The notes under the pieces were generated by a model. The model saw nothing but the letters and a program-made list of their open reading frames with translations, had not been told where the DNA came from and ran no database searches. Shown here one piece after another: positions 50,303 to 59,990 of a stretch of DNA of 64,000 nt. The stretch is from Desulfovibrio mangrovi (GTDB lineage Bacteria > Desulfobacterota > Desulfovibrionia > Desulfovibrionales > Desulfovibrionaceae). The first letter of the stretch is position 1; the number at the start of each line of letters is the position of its first letter. Both the position numbers and the translations under genes were made by a program. The DNA is taken from assembly GCF_026230175.1 (NCBI RefSeq), contig NZ_CP104208.1, positions 1,674,001 to 1,738,000 on the forward strand, written 5' to 3'.

Positions 50303-50330
50303 AAGCCCCTTTCCGAAAGGAAAGGGGCTT
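50303..50330 (+). terminator. Terminator after tRNA-Asn copy 2
   Basis: A perfect 12-bp stem (AAGCCCCTTTCC / GGAAAGGGGCTT) with a GAAA tetraloop and the tail TTTCTTTTTC. A strong intrinsic terminator. Confidence 0.93.
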
Positions 50331-50465
50331 TTTCTTTTTCCATGAGAATTACAGCTGAAAACAAGCCAGCCATGCTGGACACAGGTTTGAGGAAAGGCTA
50401 TTTGTGCCGGACGCGATTCAACGCGCAGACGCCAACCATGACTGCCTCCGGCAGAAGGAGACATG

Positions 50466-50837
50466 ATGAAACGACTTGTACTGGCGGCTCTCATCACCTG
50501 CCTGTGGACCTCCCCCGGTTTTGCTGACGATAAATTCGGCAAGATGGACAAGGACGGCAACGATTCCGTCAGCTGGGAAGAATTCGAAGCCCATCACCCC
50601 AACATGCGCAAGGCTGCATTTGAAACCATAGACAAGGATTCCGACGGCGCCATCTCGCATGATGAATGGCACGCCTTCATGGGATCGCATGGTGCCGACG
50701 GCAAGGCCATGGGCGGCGGAATGGGCCAGGGCATGCAGATGCCTCCCAAGGGCGGCAAGGGAATGCCCCCCGGCCATCCCCCCACGGGCAAGGACGGGGG
50801 AAAGATGCTCATAGAGCCCCCCAAGAAAGCGGAATAA
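50466..50837 (+). CDS. Small periplasmic EF-hand calcium-binding protein
   Basis: A 123-residue secreted protein. Signal peptide in residues 1-20 (KRLVLAALITCLWTSPGFA). The mature part has two EF-hand loops with DxDxDG spacing: MDKDGNDSVSWEEF and IDKDSDGAISHDEW. The rest (about 75-123) is rich in Gly, Met, Pro and Lys, is probably unstructured and ends PPKKAE. AAGGAG ends two bases before ATG 50463 and five before ATG 50466, so I use the second. Role is unknown; calcium sensing or storage is inferred from the loops alone. Confidence 0.85.
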   Translation: MKRLVLAALITCLWTSPGFADDKFGKMDKDGNDSVSWEEFEAHHPNMRKAAFETIDKDSDGAISHDEWHAFMGSHGADGKAMGGGMGQGMQMPPKGGKGMPPGHPPTGKDGGKMLIEPPKKAE

Positions 50838-50841
50838 TGAA

Positions 50842-50866
50842 AAAAGCCGGCGTTGAGCCGGCTTTT
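50842..50866. terminator. Bidirectional terminator between the EF-hand gene and fapA
   Basis: A 10-bp stem (AAAAGCCGGC / GCCGGCTTTT), GTTGA loop, with TTTTCTTAT on the plus strand and a T run on the minus strand. Serves both convergent genes. Confidence 0.9.
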
Positions 50867-50890
50867 CTTATGCGCGTCATTAGCTGAAAT

Positions 50891-52864
50891 TTAAGCGGAA
50901 GCGGCTTCAATAGTCCGCGATTCGGGAATGTACCTGAAGGTCACCGCCTGCAACGGGCTGGAAACGGTAAACATCGCCTCGCCAATGGTGACGACCGTAC
51001 CCGGATGTACAACACCCGTCACCTTTATGGTGGTATCCTTCATCCGCTCTGCCGCCTTCTGCCTGGCTTCAAGCAGTATCTCCCGCAATGTATCAAGACG
51101 TTCTGTCAGCTTGTCCCGCAACCCCATGGCCGCCTCTATCACTTTATACTGATCAGGACGGGCATGCATGAGAATCTCCTCGGCGGGTGCTTCCCCGAAC
51201 TTTGCAGACAGCTTCGCCAAGGCCTCCTTCACGCTGTCACGCTCTTTCTCTATATCCCGGGTGGCTTTGGAGCTCGCAGCCAGAATGATGTTTGTGGGAG
51301 TGCCAAGGGCATTGCCCACTTCCAACGCCCTGATCCCCTTGCGGCAGGTGATGCTGCCGCCTTGAATACGCCCACGTCCGGATGTGGCGAGTACCATTCC
51401 ACCACACATGATGGTCGAGTGGAGTATGGAGTCATGCACGATCACATCCTCCCTCGCCTCAATCATGGCTTCGGAAATGAACTTGGCCGTCACGTTGCCG
51501 CCGCACCGGACAAACCCCTTGCCCTGCATGACGATTCCGCCGCTCACTTCAATATTTCCACCGGCAATGATGCGGGCAGATTCAACCGCCTCGCCCACCA
51601 CAACAGCCCCGGGAGCCTTGACGGAAAAGCCGGAAAGCACTGCCCCCTTAACCTTTACGGAACCGGTGGCAACCTGCACGTTACCTGAGCTGAAATCCAC
51701 GTCTCCCTTTACTTCCACCACTTCCTGCACAGACAGAACACCGCCGACATACTGGGCCAGCCCTGATATCTGAGCCACCGCGCTACAACCGTCCTGCGCC
51801 AAGACCACACTCTTGTCCAACGTCACGTTGGCCGCCTTCCCCATCTCGGCAGGCAAGGTTTCGCCATACACGTCCATTCCGCTGATGCCGGCTGTCGGAG
51901 GATGGATGACTGCCACGGTCTCACCGCTCTGCACGGAAGGCATGATGCCCCGGTTGCGGAAGTCAATGCTACCGTCCGACGCGGCCTTGCCCACCGCTGC
52001 GGCATCGTCCTCGCGCTGCAACATTTCCACAAAACCGTCCACACCGTGAAGCGGCAGCCTGCCACGGGCCAGAACCACATCCGCTTCCGGGCTTCCCGTA
52101 CGCTCGCTCCGGGCCAGAGCGCTGGTTATGGCGTCAATGTCGATCAATGCATCAGGCACGTTCATGGCCTGCAACATGAGGCGCACCCGTTCCGCACTCA
52201 CAGGCTTTGCCAGCATGTCCCTGTAGTACAGTGTTGCTGTGACGGTCAGCCTGTCCTCGGAAATACGGACCAGCGGCCTGATATTGATGGAAACATCCGT
52301 AATGGATACAAGTCCGTACACTGAGGGAACGATTTCATTGGAGCCTTCATCAAGATAACAGTTGCAGTCTGCAGGAATGGTTATCTCGCGAGGCTTGTGA
52401 GGAGACTGGGGGGGAAATTCAGTTCCATCCACGCGCATGCCGGATTTGGGCGGGGTGGCAGGCACAAGATTGCCAATAGGCTGGCCGGGAAAGACCGGAA
52501 AACTCGTGTTGCCGTATGGCACGATGCAGGCATCCGTACCGTTTTCCGGCTGCAGTCCCCGTGCAATGACTATTCTGTCGATGGGGCTTCCGCTGGCAAT
52601 GCACTCCAGCAGTTTCTCCACCCCTTTTATGCTGACAGGAACTTTTACTCCCGCTTCGCGCAACAACTTCTGAATACGCTCGATAGTAAGCGGCCTGCCG
52701 TTACCCCGAGGAGGAATATATCGGGCCACTCCGACTTTCATGCGGTCCTGCGTTCCCGAAAAGCGAACGGATGCATCCGCGTGTTCAGGCGGCGCCTCGC
52801 CTTCCTTCTGAACAGCCGAGGCCACTGCAGCAACCGAGTCTTTATCTGATACGGCACAGCCCAT
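50891..52864 (-). CDS. FapA family protein (DUF342)
   Basis: A 657-residue soluble protein of the FapA/DUF342 family, found widely in Desulfovibrio-like, Vibrio and Thermotoga genomes. The N-terminal half contains two related ISxDRL/GxxLA modules. The central Gly-rich region (IPADCNCYLDEG, then repeated GGNIEVSGG, KVKGAVLSG motifs, about residues 390-520) forms a right-handed beta-helix. A coiled-coil (about 555-620, AKERDSVKEALAKLSAKFG-like) and a final strand region follow. GAGGT precedes ATG 52864. In some bacteria FapA homologues are tied to polar chemoreceptor or cell-pole organisation; its role here is unknown. Confidence 0.85.
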   Translation of the reverse strand: MGCAVSDKDSVAAVASAVQKEGEAPPEHADASVRFSGTQDRMKVGVARYIPPRGNGRPLTIERIQKLLREAGVKVPVSIKGVEKLLECIASGSPIDRIVIARGLQPENGTDACIVPYGNTSFPVFPGQPIGNLVPATPPKSGMRVDGTEFPPQSPHKPREITIPADCNCYLDEGSNEIVPSVYGLVSITDVSINIRPLVRISEDRLTVTATLYYRDMLAKPVSAERVRLMLQAMNVPDALIDIDAITSALARSERTGSPEADVVLARGRLPLHGVDGFVEMLQREDDAAAVGKAASDGSIDFRNRGIMPSVQSGETVAVIHPPTAGISGMDVYGETLPAEMGKAANVTLDKSVVLAQDGCSAVAQISGLAQYVGGVLSVQEVVEVKGDVDFSSGNVQVATGSVKVKGAVLSGFSVKAPGAVVVGEAVESARIIAGGNIEVSGGIVMQGKGFVRCGGNVTAKFISEAMIEAREDVIVHDSILHSTIMCGGMVLATSGRGRIQGGSITCRKGIRALEVGNALGTPTNIILAASSKATRDIEKERDSVKEALAKLSAKFGEAPAEEILMHARPDQYKVIEAAMGLRDKLTERLDTLREILLEARQKAAERMKDTTIKVTGVVHPGTVVTIGEAMFTVSSPLQAVTFRYIPESRTIEAASA

Positions 52865-53138
52865 TTACTACCTCGTTACAGAACATCGTATGGAATCTGT
52901 TGCCCTCAATGCAGGCGGGAGATGCACCTTTTCTGCATTCGCAGACGGCTGACAAATCTGATACGGTGGCTGCCGTCTGCTATACCAGTCGCATTGTTCA
53001 GGTAATACAGCAAAACAACAAAGGCAAGTAAAGCCCATCAAAAGCGGTTGTAAGCACTACACTCTCCCCTCGCCCAAGCCCTTTTGCCTTCCCAAGCTTC
53101 CCCTTGCCAGGAAAGCCCGCCATCCCTATATTCCGCGC

Positions 53139-55199
53139 ATGAAAAATGCACCTGCACACACTGACCACCCTGCCGGGCGCACCCCGCTGCCCCAACCTGC
53201 CTTTCTGCCCATGACCCGAAAGGAGATGGACGCGTTAGGCTGGGATGAACTTGACGTCCTTATCGTCACCGGCGACGGCTACGTTGACCACCCGAGTTTT
53301 GCCGCCGCCCTGCTCGGCCGCTGGCTCATCGCCCACGGCTACCGTACGGGCGTCGTAGCGCAACCCCGCTGGGACACTACGGATGACGTTACCCGTCTGG
53401 GCCGCCCTGCCCTGTTCACGGCCGTAACCGCAGGTGCTCTTGATTCCATGCTGGCCCATTACACCGCCTTCCGGAAAAAGCGCCACGACGACGCGTACAC
53501 CCCGGGCGGCAAAGCCGGCGCACGCCCCAACAGAGCCGTCATCGCCTACACCAGCCTCATCCGGCAGGCATTTCCCGGCATGGGCGTAGTCATCGGCGGC
53601 ATTGAAGCCTCCCTGCGCCGCATCACCCACTATGACTTCTGGACCGACAAGCTGCGCCGCCCCATCCTGCTGGACAGCAAGGCAGACTGCCTTGTCTACG
53701 GCATGGGTGAGAACGCGCTGTTGCAGATTGCCAGAGCCATGGACGTCCACGGAGGACACTCCGGCATACCCTTAAGGGAACTGGTGGTCGGCATCCCGGG
53801 TACGGCCGTCATGGGCAAGCCTTCCGGCCATTTTTCCGACCTTGCAGACATGGGTATCCCCGCACCGGCAACAGGCCTCTCGCCAGATATTCCCGAAGAC
53901 GCTCCCGCCTACCCGCTGCCCTCACATGAGGCAATGGAAGCACAGCCGGAGCTGCTCATGACCGCAACACTGACCCTTGAACGCCACGTACATCAGGCTC
54001 AGTCATGGGCCGTGCAGCCTGTTGCGGGCAGAGCCGTCCTGCTAGCTCCGCCTGCCGAGCCGTTGTGCGAAGCGGACATGGACAGACTGTATTCCCTGCC
54101 CTTTGCCCGCAGAGCACACCCCTCGTACACGGAAGCCATTCCTGCCGATGCCATGATCTGCACGAGCATCACCACCCATCGCGGATGCGGCGGCGGATGT
54201 TCGTTCTGCTCGCTTGCCCTGCATCAGGGGCGCCGCATTGCGTCGCGCAGCCACCAGTCCGTTATGGATGAAGTCAGGGCATTGGCGGGCTCCAAGAAAT
54301 TCAACGGCTCCATCAGCGACGTGGGCGGCCCCTCCGCCAACATGTGGCAGGCAGAGTGCGCAGCCGATCCTTCCAAATGCACCCGAGCCAGTTGCATGCA
54401 CCCAAAGATATGCCCCCAGTTCAAGGTCAACCAGACCGAAGCCGTGAACATGCTGCGCCGTATTCGTGACGAGGAAGGCGTAAAGCATGTCCGCGTAGCA
54501 AGCGGCGTGCGCTACGACCTTGCCCAGCAGGACGACACGGCTCTGCGCGCCTACACCATGGAATTCACCGGCGGCCAGCTCAAGGTGGCACCGGAACATA
54601 TTTGCGACACCGTTCTCGACCTGATGAGAAAGCCCGGCCTGCCGGTTTTTGAAGCCTTTCTGCAAGCCTTTGAACGGTATTCGGAAAAGGCGGGCAAAGA
54701 GCAATATGTCATCCCCTACCTCATGAGCGGCTTTCCCGGCTGCGCGGATGACGACATGCGCCGCCTTGGAGACTGGCTGAAGCGCAGAGGCTGGAAGCCC
54801 CAGCAGGTACAGTGCTTCATTCCCACCCCCGGCACCGTGGCCACAGCCATGTTCTATGCCGGCATCGCGCCGGACGGCAGGCCGATAACCGTTGCCAGAA
54901 CCGATGCCGACCGCCTGCGCCAGCATCACATTCTCATGCCTGAAATGGGCCGCAAGGGAACCGGAACGCAAGGGCGACAGGAAAAAGGCCGCAGTCATGG
55001 GCAGGCAGGCCCCGGCAAAAGCCCTGAAAAACGTCATGATGCCAGAAAGCCAAACAGCAAAGACAGTAACTGGTCCGAAGAGAGACCCCGGAACGCCGGA
55101 AGCGACAACCGTCAGAAACATACCGGACAAAGCGGCGACGGACGGCAAGGCACACACGGCGGGAAAGGCAGATCACAGGGCGGCAGGGGCAGACGCTAG
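53139..55199 (+). CDS. YgiQ family radical SAM protein
   Basis: A 686-residue radical SAM protein of the YgiQ/UPF0313 family. LDVLIVTGDGYVDHPSF and GVVIGGIEASLRR..HYDFW are the N-terminal family motifs. The cluster motif is THRGCGGGCSFCSL (CX3CX2C) near residue 350, and a second Cys group (CAADPSKCTRASCMHPKICPQF) near 405 may hold another cluster or metal. Residues from about 605 are a basic, Gly/Lys/Arg-rich low-complexity tail longer than in E. coli. The reaction is unknown. ATG 53139 lacks a strong ribosome site; it is not adjacent to other radical SAM genes. Confidence 0.94.
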   Translation: MKNAPAHTDHPAGRTPLPQPAFLPMTRKEMDALGWDELDVLIVTGDGYVDHPSFAAALLGRWLIAHGYRTGVVAQPRWDTTDDVTRLGRPALFTAVTAGALDSMLAHYTAFRKKRHDDAYTPGGKAGARPNRAVIAYTSLIRQAFPGMGVVIGGIEASLRRITHYDFWTDKLRRPILLDSKADCLVYGMGENALLQIARAMDVHGGHSGIPLRELVVGIPGTAVMGKPSGHFSDLADMGIPAPATGLSPDIPEDAPAYPLPSHEAMEAQPELLMTATLTLERHVHQAQSWAVQPVAGRAVLLAPPAEPLCEADMDRLYSLPFARRAHPSYTEAIPADAMICTSITTHRGCGGGCSFCSLALHQGRRIASRSHQSVMDEVRALAGSKKFNGSISDVGGPSANMWQAECAADPSKCTRASCMHPKICPQFKVNQTEAVNMLRRIRDEEGVKHVRVASGVRYDLAQQDDTALRAYTMEFTGGQLKVAPEHICDTVLDLMRKPGLPVFEAFLQAFERYSEKAGKEQYVIPYLMSGFPGCADDDMRRLGDWLKRRGWKPQQVQCFIPTPGTVATAMFYAGIAPDGRPITVARTDADRLRQHHILMPEMGRKGTGTQGRQEKGRSHGQAGPGKSPEKRHDARKPNSKDSNWSEERPRNAGSDNRQKHTGQSGDGRQGTHGGKGRSQGGRGRR

Positions 55200-55314
55200 A
55201 CAGCCTGTCCCGAACCGATAGCTTACGATACGTTCTCACCGGAAGTCGCGACCAATGGACAACCTTCGGCAACAGCGAATGATTCAGAGGAAAGCGGAGA
55301 GTACGGGAAAACTG

Positions 55315-57456
55315 TCAGACGGGCTTGCAATCCGAGGGCATGGGGATACCGCTCTTTTCCATGACTTCAACAAGCGCATTGCGGGCGTCCACCTTCATAG
55401 CGCTCAACAGGACACGCGCATCGGACGAACACAGCAGCTCCGAACACCGCTGAACCGCACCGGCCTGTTCTGATACGGCCTTACCCGTACTGGCAGAACA
55501 GGCCACCGGAACATGCTCGCACAGAGCCTTTTCCACGGTATGCACGATATCAACGTCCACGGAACGGGGCATAAGCACCCGTTCAAACACAGGAGCCTGC
55601 GCGTCCTTCTGCAACAGGGCAAACACCGCGGCAGCCATTTCCGGCGCCTTGCGCAGCAGATGCCTGAGCACCATACCGCACACGCCATAGGTTTCATGCG
55701 CAAGCATTGAAGCAACCCCTTCGGTGCTACACATGGACAGACAGTCAAAGGGCAAGGCATGAGCGCCTTCCGCCAGCAGCTTGCTGACCTGTATGAACGT
55801 ATCCGACGTGAAGCTGCGCATCAGCAAACGGCCCACAATGCCCTTGTCCACCACAAGCGGACTACCGCAGGCAATACCGGGATTATCTTCCGCACATATT
55901 TCCGTTGCCTGCGACGGGAACAGTGAAGGTAGCGTGGCGATAGTGCCCAGAAAACGGGCAGCCTTTTCAGGCGTGCACATGCGCAGAATGTGCGAAGTAT
56001 ATGCCTCGCCCATGAGCAGGGAGCGCACGGCCACACGCTGCTCCATGGAAAGGGTACGCAGAACGGAAGCGCGTCTGCCCATCCGGCGCACCAGCTCTTC
56101 CTGCAGTTCCTTGCTCATGCGCTGCAAAACCCGCAGACGCCTGTCCTCCGACATCTGGTAAAGCACCACGGAAGCCAGCAGCGGATGCGATTCACTCAGC
56201 ACAACGCTCAACTGCTCGTCCGAAAGAATACGCAACCTGAGGAATGCCTCATCGTCCGTCTCCGTGGAAGCGGGCATGAGTATCCGCCTGTTGCTTGCCA
56301 GCAGCATCTCCAGCGGCCGCAACATATCAACAGGGAAGAGGAGCATCAGACGACCGGAGAACTCGCCGTCGGAAACGGAAAATGAAACGAGGATACACTC
56401 GTCCTGCTCACCGAATTCGATGATCGGCTCATCGGGAGCAAGCACCCTGTAGCGGGAGGTCTCCACCTCGAAGAAGGGGGCAAGCGCCCACTCCAGATCA
56501 AGCTGAAATACGTGCAGACAATGTGCAGCAACCGCCTGCGAGGCCCGGGAAAGCTGACTATCCTTGGCCTGCGGATGCAGTTCGGGGAACGTACGCTCCG
56601 GCCCTCTGTCCATAAGACGTGATGTGATAAGCTGGACAAGATCGCTGTCCGCCCCGAACAGAGCCACCCCTTCCAGCGGCTGCATCGTAAGCGTTGCAGA
56701 CACCGGCTTCGAAAAGCGTGACCATGCCGCAAACTGCACTCTTCTGGCTGCACCGGGAACAACCACCCAGCGACGCGTGGACAGGGCATACAACCTGCGT
56801 CCGATGGCGGTTCCCAACCGCCCCATCACCCTGTCCAACGTGGGGAATCGCAGGGGTACCTCGGCCACATCCTGCCCCTCTCCCGCCGTGCCGGAGGGAC
56901 CGAACTCCGGTATGGAAAGCAGCTCCAGCAGCTCTCCAAGATCAGACGGCAGATAGCCTTCGCTACCCCCGCTCCATTGTCCATTGCGTGACGCGGCGCT
57001 TTTCTGACGGGCTCCGAACAGGGGAAGCACAGCCCCGCCTCTCTCGGGGCCGGAGGGAGAACTGCCCTGGCCGGAATCTCCGCTCCTCAGTGGATTGATT
57101 CCGTCGTCCCCCGCGCCGGAAAGAGCGGATTCCCAGGCTTCATCGCCAGTCGGCAGTTCATCGTCCTTTACGGAATGCTCGTCATTCAGCAAAGGATCAT
57201 ACATCCTGTCCCCGTCAATGATGCCGTCCAGCATGTCCCCCCCAAAGCCATTGGGAAAGAGCTCATCCGAATCCGGATCGCTGCCTGAACGCGAGGCAGA
57301 AGTGTCATGATATGCATCGGAGACATAAGAAAAGCGCGATGCCGCCTGCTCTTTTCCTTCCCCTTCTGCCCCAGCCCCGTTGTCCACGGCACGACCATGC
57401 CCCCCGCCGCTGCCGAACAACTGCAGAACCTTTCTTTTCACTTTCTTCTGCTTCAT
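55315..57456 (-). CDS. Hybrid FliM/FliG-like protein
   Basis: A 713-residue protein. Residues 1-170 are low complexity (Gly, Ser, Asp, Glu). Residues 204-385 resemble the middle (CheC-like) domain of FliM: LDRVMGRLGTAIGRRLYAL, then the PLEGVALFGADSDLVQLIT and FSGRLMLLFPVDMLRPLE segments. In place of FliM's C-terminal SpoA domain, residues 410-475 resemble the FliG middle domain (LSDEQLSVVLSESHPLLASVVLYQMS, LQEELVRRMG), and residues 575-650 resemble a second copy (GVASMLAHETYGVCGMVLRHLL ... VEKALCEHV). No flagellar gene adjoins it. ATG 57456 has only a weak upstream site. Assignment is by motif reading; the family needs confirmation. Confidence 0.65.
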   Translation of the reverse strand: MKQKKVKRKVLQLFGSGGGHGRAVDNGAGAEGEGKEQAASRFSYVSDAYHDTSASRSGSDPDSDELFPNGFGGDMLDGIIDGDRMYDPLLNDEHSVKDDELPTGDEAWESALSGAGDDGINPLRSGDSGQGSSPSGPERGGAVLPLFGARQKSAASRNGQWSGGSEGYLPSDLGELLELLSIPEFGPSGTAGEGQDVAEVPLRFPTLDRVMGRLGTAIGRRLYALSTRRWVVVPGAARRVQFAAWSRFSKPVSATLTMQPLEGVALFGADSDLVQLITSRLMDRGPERTFPELHPQAKDSQLSRASQAVAAHCLHVFQLDLEWALAPFFEVETSRYRVLAPDEPIIEFGEQDECILVSFSVSDGEFSGRLMLLFPVDMLRPLEMLLASNRRILMPASTETDDEAFLRLRILSDEQLSVVLSESHPLLASVVLYQMSEDRRLRVLQRMSKELQEELVRRMGRRASVLRTLSMEQRVAVRSLLMGEAYTSHILRMCTPEKAARFLGTIATLPSLFPSQATEICAEDNPGIACGSPLVVDKGIVGRLLMRSFTSDTFIQVSKLLAEGAHALPFDCLSMCSTEGVASMLAHETYGVCGMVLRHLLRKAPEMAAAVFALLQKDAQAPVFERVLMPRSVDVDIVHTVEKALCEHVPVACSASTGKAVSEQAGAVQRCSELLCSSDARVLLSAMKVDARNALVEVMEKSGIPMPSDCKPV

Positions 57457-57720
57457 AGCCGAGACCGTCCGTGGCTTGGTGCAGCCACTCCGTACCCTGT
57501 CACAAACCAGATATGCTCCGGCATGACCAGTACAGGAGTTTTTACAGCAATCAAATAGGGTTGGAATATATCCGCATTCTCATGTATGACTTTTTCTCAG
57601 ACGCGGATCGCTACGGAATCCGGAATGCGGCATCCTGATGTATGAAACCTGACAGGATTTATCGCATAAATCCGCGCTCTGTGGAAGATAATTCCGTTAT
57701 GCGACAGTGAGGGGAAGGTT

Positions 57721-59145
57721 ATGAGCCGCTACCGCAAATTGTGCATCTATCACACTCTGGACGGCCTGCGAGAAGGTCTGTCGCACTTCTCCGGCCCCAG
57801 CCGCGCCGCGCTGTTGCTCGCACTGCATCCGGACGACCCCATCCATGTCCTTGACCCCCAGTTTCTGCTGGACGGCCACCAGCCCAAGCTGCGCGAACTG
57901 TTCATCGAATCCGTGGAATGGCAGGGAGCCTGCCCCACTCCGGACAAATTGCGACCGTACGAACTGTGCCCCTACCCTGATCCGCAGCTGACCGGCCTTC
58001 TGGCCTTTGGCGGCAGCAACAGGGATGTGCCCTTTCTCATGTGGTTTACGGAAGAGCACCCCGACTTCTGCTCCACCGGCCCGACCCGCTGCTGGCTGGA
58101 ACACGCAGCCGCCCAGCTGGTGCTGGATCTTGCTGCCAACAACGACATGCGGGACAGTGCTTCCGGCTTTGTCCTGCAAAGCTACGCAACCCATGCCGTA
58201 CGCGACTATATTGTGGATCGCCGCAACTCGTCCGTCGGGCTTGATACGTACCTGCGGGTCTACCCCACGCTGGACACCATTCTGGGCATTTCCCACACCC
58301 GGGAAGAAGGTGCATGGCCACGCGGTGCCCTTGTTTTTGTAGAGCCCATGTTCCTGAAGCATCTGGATTTTCTTGCGAGCTTTCCGCGAATGGAACAACC
58401 TTCCCTCGCCAACCTGCGTCACTGCCGCAAGTTACTGCAAGCGGTGGAGGAAACGCACCGAATGCTCGTTTCCGACGGCAAGACCATCGTAGGCATCACA
58501 CAGGATAAGCTGCCCCCCGGAAGCATCATTGCCAACTTTGAAGGCCGGCACGGCTTCCTGTATCTGGATGATGAACTCATCTGCTCATTTGCAGACGGCG
58601 CCTTCCAGTCCACAAACCGCAGAGCCAACCTTGTGCAGCTGGAAGAAGCCCTGCTGGAATCTCGTCTGTCCTACGACACGCAACATGCCCTGTTCCGCAT
58701 CGTCACGGATATCGTATCCTGCGCACAGGAACGCAAGCATGGCTGCACGCTGGTGCTCGACCTTCGGGCCATTCCCCGCAACCTTGCAGGACAGACGCTG
58801 CACTCACCACTGGACCTGACGACGAAAGACGGTATCGAACTGGCCTGCTCCCTTGCCAAGGTGGACGGCGCACTGCATATCGGTCACGACGCCAACCTCT
58901 ACGGCTTCGCCTGCCTGCTGGACGGCAGAGCAGTGCCCGGTGAAAACCGCGCCCGCGGAGCCCGGTACAATTCCGCCGTACGCTTTACAGCGGCAAATGA
59001 CGACCTTATCGTCATCGTCGTATCATCGGACAGGCCGGTCTCCATCATTCAGCGCGGGATGGAACTCACGGCCCGCTGCTCATGGACGCCGCTGCCGGGT
59101 CGTGCACCGGAGCCCCCCACGCTGGAAGAATGGCTCAAACTGTAG
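57721..59145 (+). CDS. Diadenylate cyclase-like (DisA_N/DAC domain) protein
   Basis: A 474-residue soluble protein. The N-terminal half (1-300) is unrecognised. From about residue 360 it resembles the DAC domain that makes cyclic di-AMP: VDGALHIGHDANLYGFACLL (DGA at 382-384), a GARYNSA segment at 413-419 at the position of the usual GTRHRAA motif, and DDLIVIVVSSDRPVSIIQRG, the typical final strands. The RHR motif, which contacts ATP phosphates, is altered to RYN, so cyclase activity is uncertain. GGGGAAGG precedes ATG 57721. Divergent from the FliM/FliG-like gene; about 265 bases between. Confidence 0.75.
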   Translation: MSRYRKLCIYHTLDGLREGLSHFSGPSRAALLLALHPDDPIHVLDPQFLLDGHQPKLRELFIESVEWQGACPTPDKLRPYELCPYPDPQLTGLLAFGGSNRDVPFLMWFTEEHPDFCSTGPTRCWLEHAAAQLVLDLAANNDMRDSASGFVLQSYATHAVRDYIVDRRNSSVGLDTYLRVYPTLDTILGISHTREEGAWPRGALVFVEPMFLKHLDFLASFPRMEQPSLANLRHCRKLLQAVEETHRMLVSDGKTIVGITQDKLPPGSIIANFEGRHGFLYLDDELICSFADGAFQSTNRRANLVQLEEALLESRLSYDTQHALFRIVTDIVSCAQERKHGCTLVLDLRAIPRNLAGQTLHSPLDLTTKDGIELACSLAKVDGALHIGHDANLYGFACLLDGRAVPGENRARGARYNSAVRFTAANDDLIVIVVSSDRPVSIIQRGMELTARCSWTPLPGRAPEPPTLEEWLKL

Positions 59146-59199
59146 CCTGCAGCCCAGAAAGAAACCCGTACCAACCGTACGGCACAGCAGAGAATATCC

Positions 59200-59664
59200 A
59201 TGCCGAAATACTGGCTCATGAAGTCCGAACCGGGCTGTTTCTCCATTGACGACCTCAGGAATCTTCCCGACGGCACAAGCCCGTGGGACGGCGTCCGCAA
59301 CTATCAGGCCCGCAATTTCATGCGGGACGAGATGCGCAAAGGCGACATGGTGCTTTTCTATCACAGCGTAACCGATCCTTCCGTGGTAGGTTTGGCAGAA
59401 ATCGTACGCGAGAGTTATCCGGACCACACGTCATGGGATCCGGAAAACAGCCACTTCGACCCCAAGTCCACTCCCGAATCTCCCCGTTGGTTCATGGTGG
59501 ATGTACGATTCGTTGCCAAGTTTGACCGCCCGGTCCCGTTGCGTGTTCTCAAGGCAACACCAGGGTTGGAAGGCATGGAACTGCTTAGAAAGGGCTCACG
59601 CCTTTCCGTCATGCCTGTAAGTGAACAGGAATTTTCCATCATCCGCGACCTTGCCAAAGCCTGA
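59200..59664 (+). CDS. EVE domain protein
   Basis: A 154-residue single-domain protein of the EVE family, related to PUA and YTH folds, which can read modified bases. [16 protein letters not shown] at the N terminus, [15 protein letters not shown] and the [24 protein letters not shown] segments are the classic EVE signature. Length fits. It begins 54 bases after the DAC-like gene, probably the same transcript. Confidence 0.93.
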   Translation: MPKYWLMKSEPGCFSIDDLRNLPDGTSPWDGVRNYQARNFMRDEMRKGDMVLFYHSVTDPSVVGLAEIVRESYPDHTSWDPENSHFDPKSTPESPRWFMVDVRFVAKFDRPVPLRVLKATPGLEGMELLRKGSRLSVMPVSEQEFSIIRDLAKA

Positions 59665-59702
59665 TTCCATCCGGCGAACGCAAGTGTAAAAGGGAAACGA
59701 CT

Positions 59703-59924
59703 ATGAAGACGCAGGAAGAGCGAATCGCTCATCTGGAAGAGACGGTCTATTTTCAGGATCAGACCATCAGAGAGTTAAACGAGGCACTCACCGCCCAGCA
59801 GTTCCAGATGGATGAAATGGAAAAACGGCTGGTTGCCATGCAGACCAAACTGCGCAGCCTGCTGCCCCTGGTTGAAGAAGGCGGCATGGATGATGGTCCG
59901 CCTCCGCATTACGGCTCAGTATAA
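59703..59924 (+). CDS. slyX: SlyX family protein
   Basis: A 73-residue coiled-coil protein matching Sly[28 protein letters not shown], then [16 protein letters not shown], continuous heptads, and a short acidic/Pro C terminus ending PPPHYGSV. The function of SlyX is unknown. GGGAAACG lies upstream; start and stop are clear. Between the EVE and thioesterase genes. Confidence 0.88.
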   Translation: MKTQEERIAHLEETVYFQDQTIRELNEALTAQQFQMDEMEKRLVAMQTKLRSLLPLVEEGGMDDGPPPHYGSV

Positions 59925-59990
59925 TAAAAGGAGAGGAACACCGCCTCCGCCCCCCGACACGCACACACGCCATCACACTCGGACACGCCC

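Noticed and set aside
49753-50465. An integration (att) site at the tRNA-Asn genes
   Set aside because: tRNA-Asn is a common integration target, but I see no integrase and the second copy has its own promoter, intact 5' part and terminator, so it is a gene duplicate and not an att fragment.
54042-55157. A 371-codon open frame on the minus strand
   Set aside because: Antisense to the C-terminal half of the YgiQ gene; no independent support.
57457-57600. A possible FliA (sigma-28) promoter before the FliM/FliG-like gene
   Set aside because: A TAAA is present on the minus strand but the GCCGATAA element is absent at 15 bases; the nearest GCCGGA is 18 bases away and mismatched.
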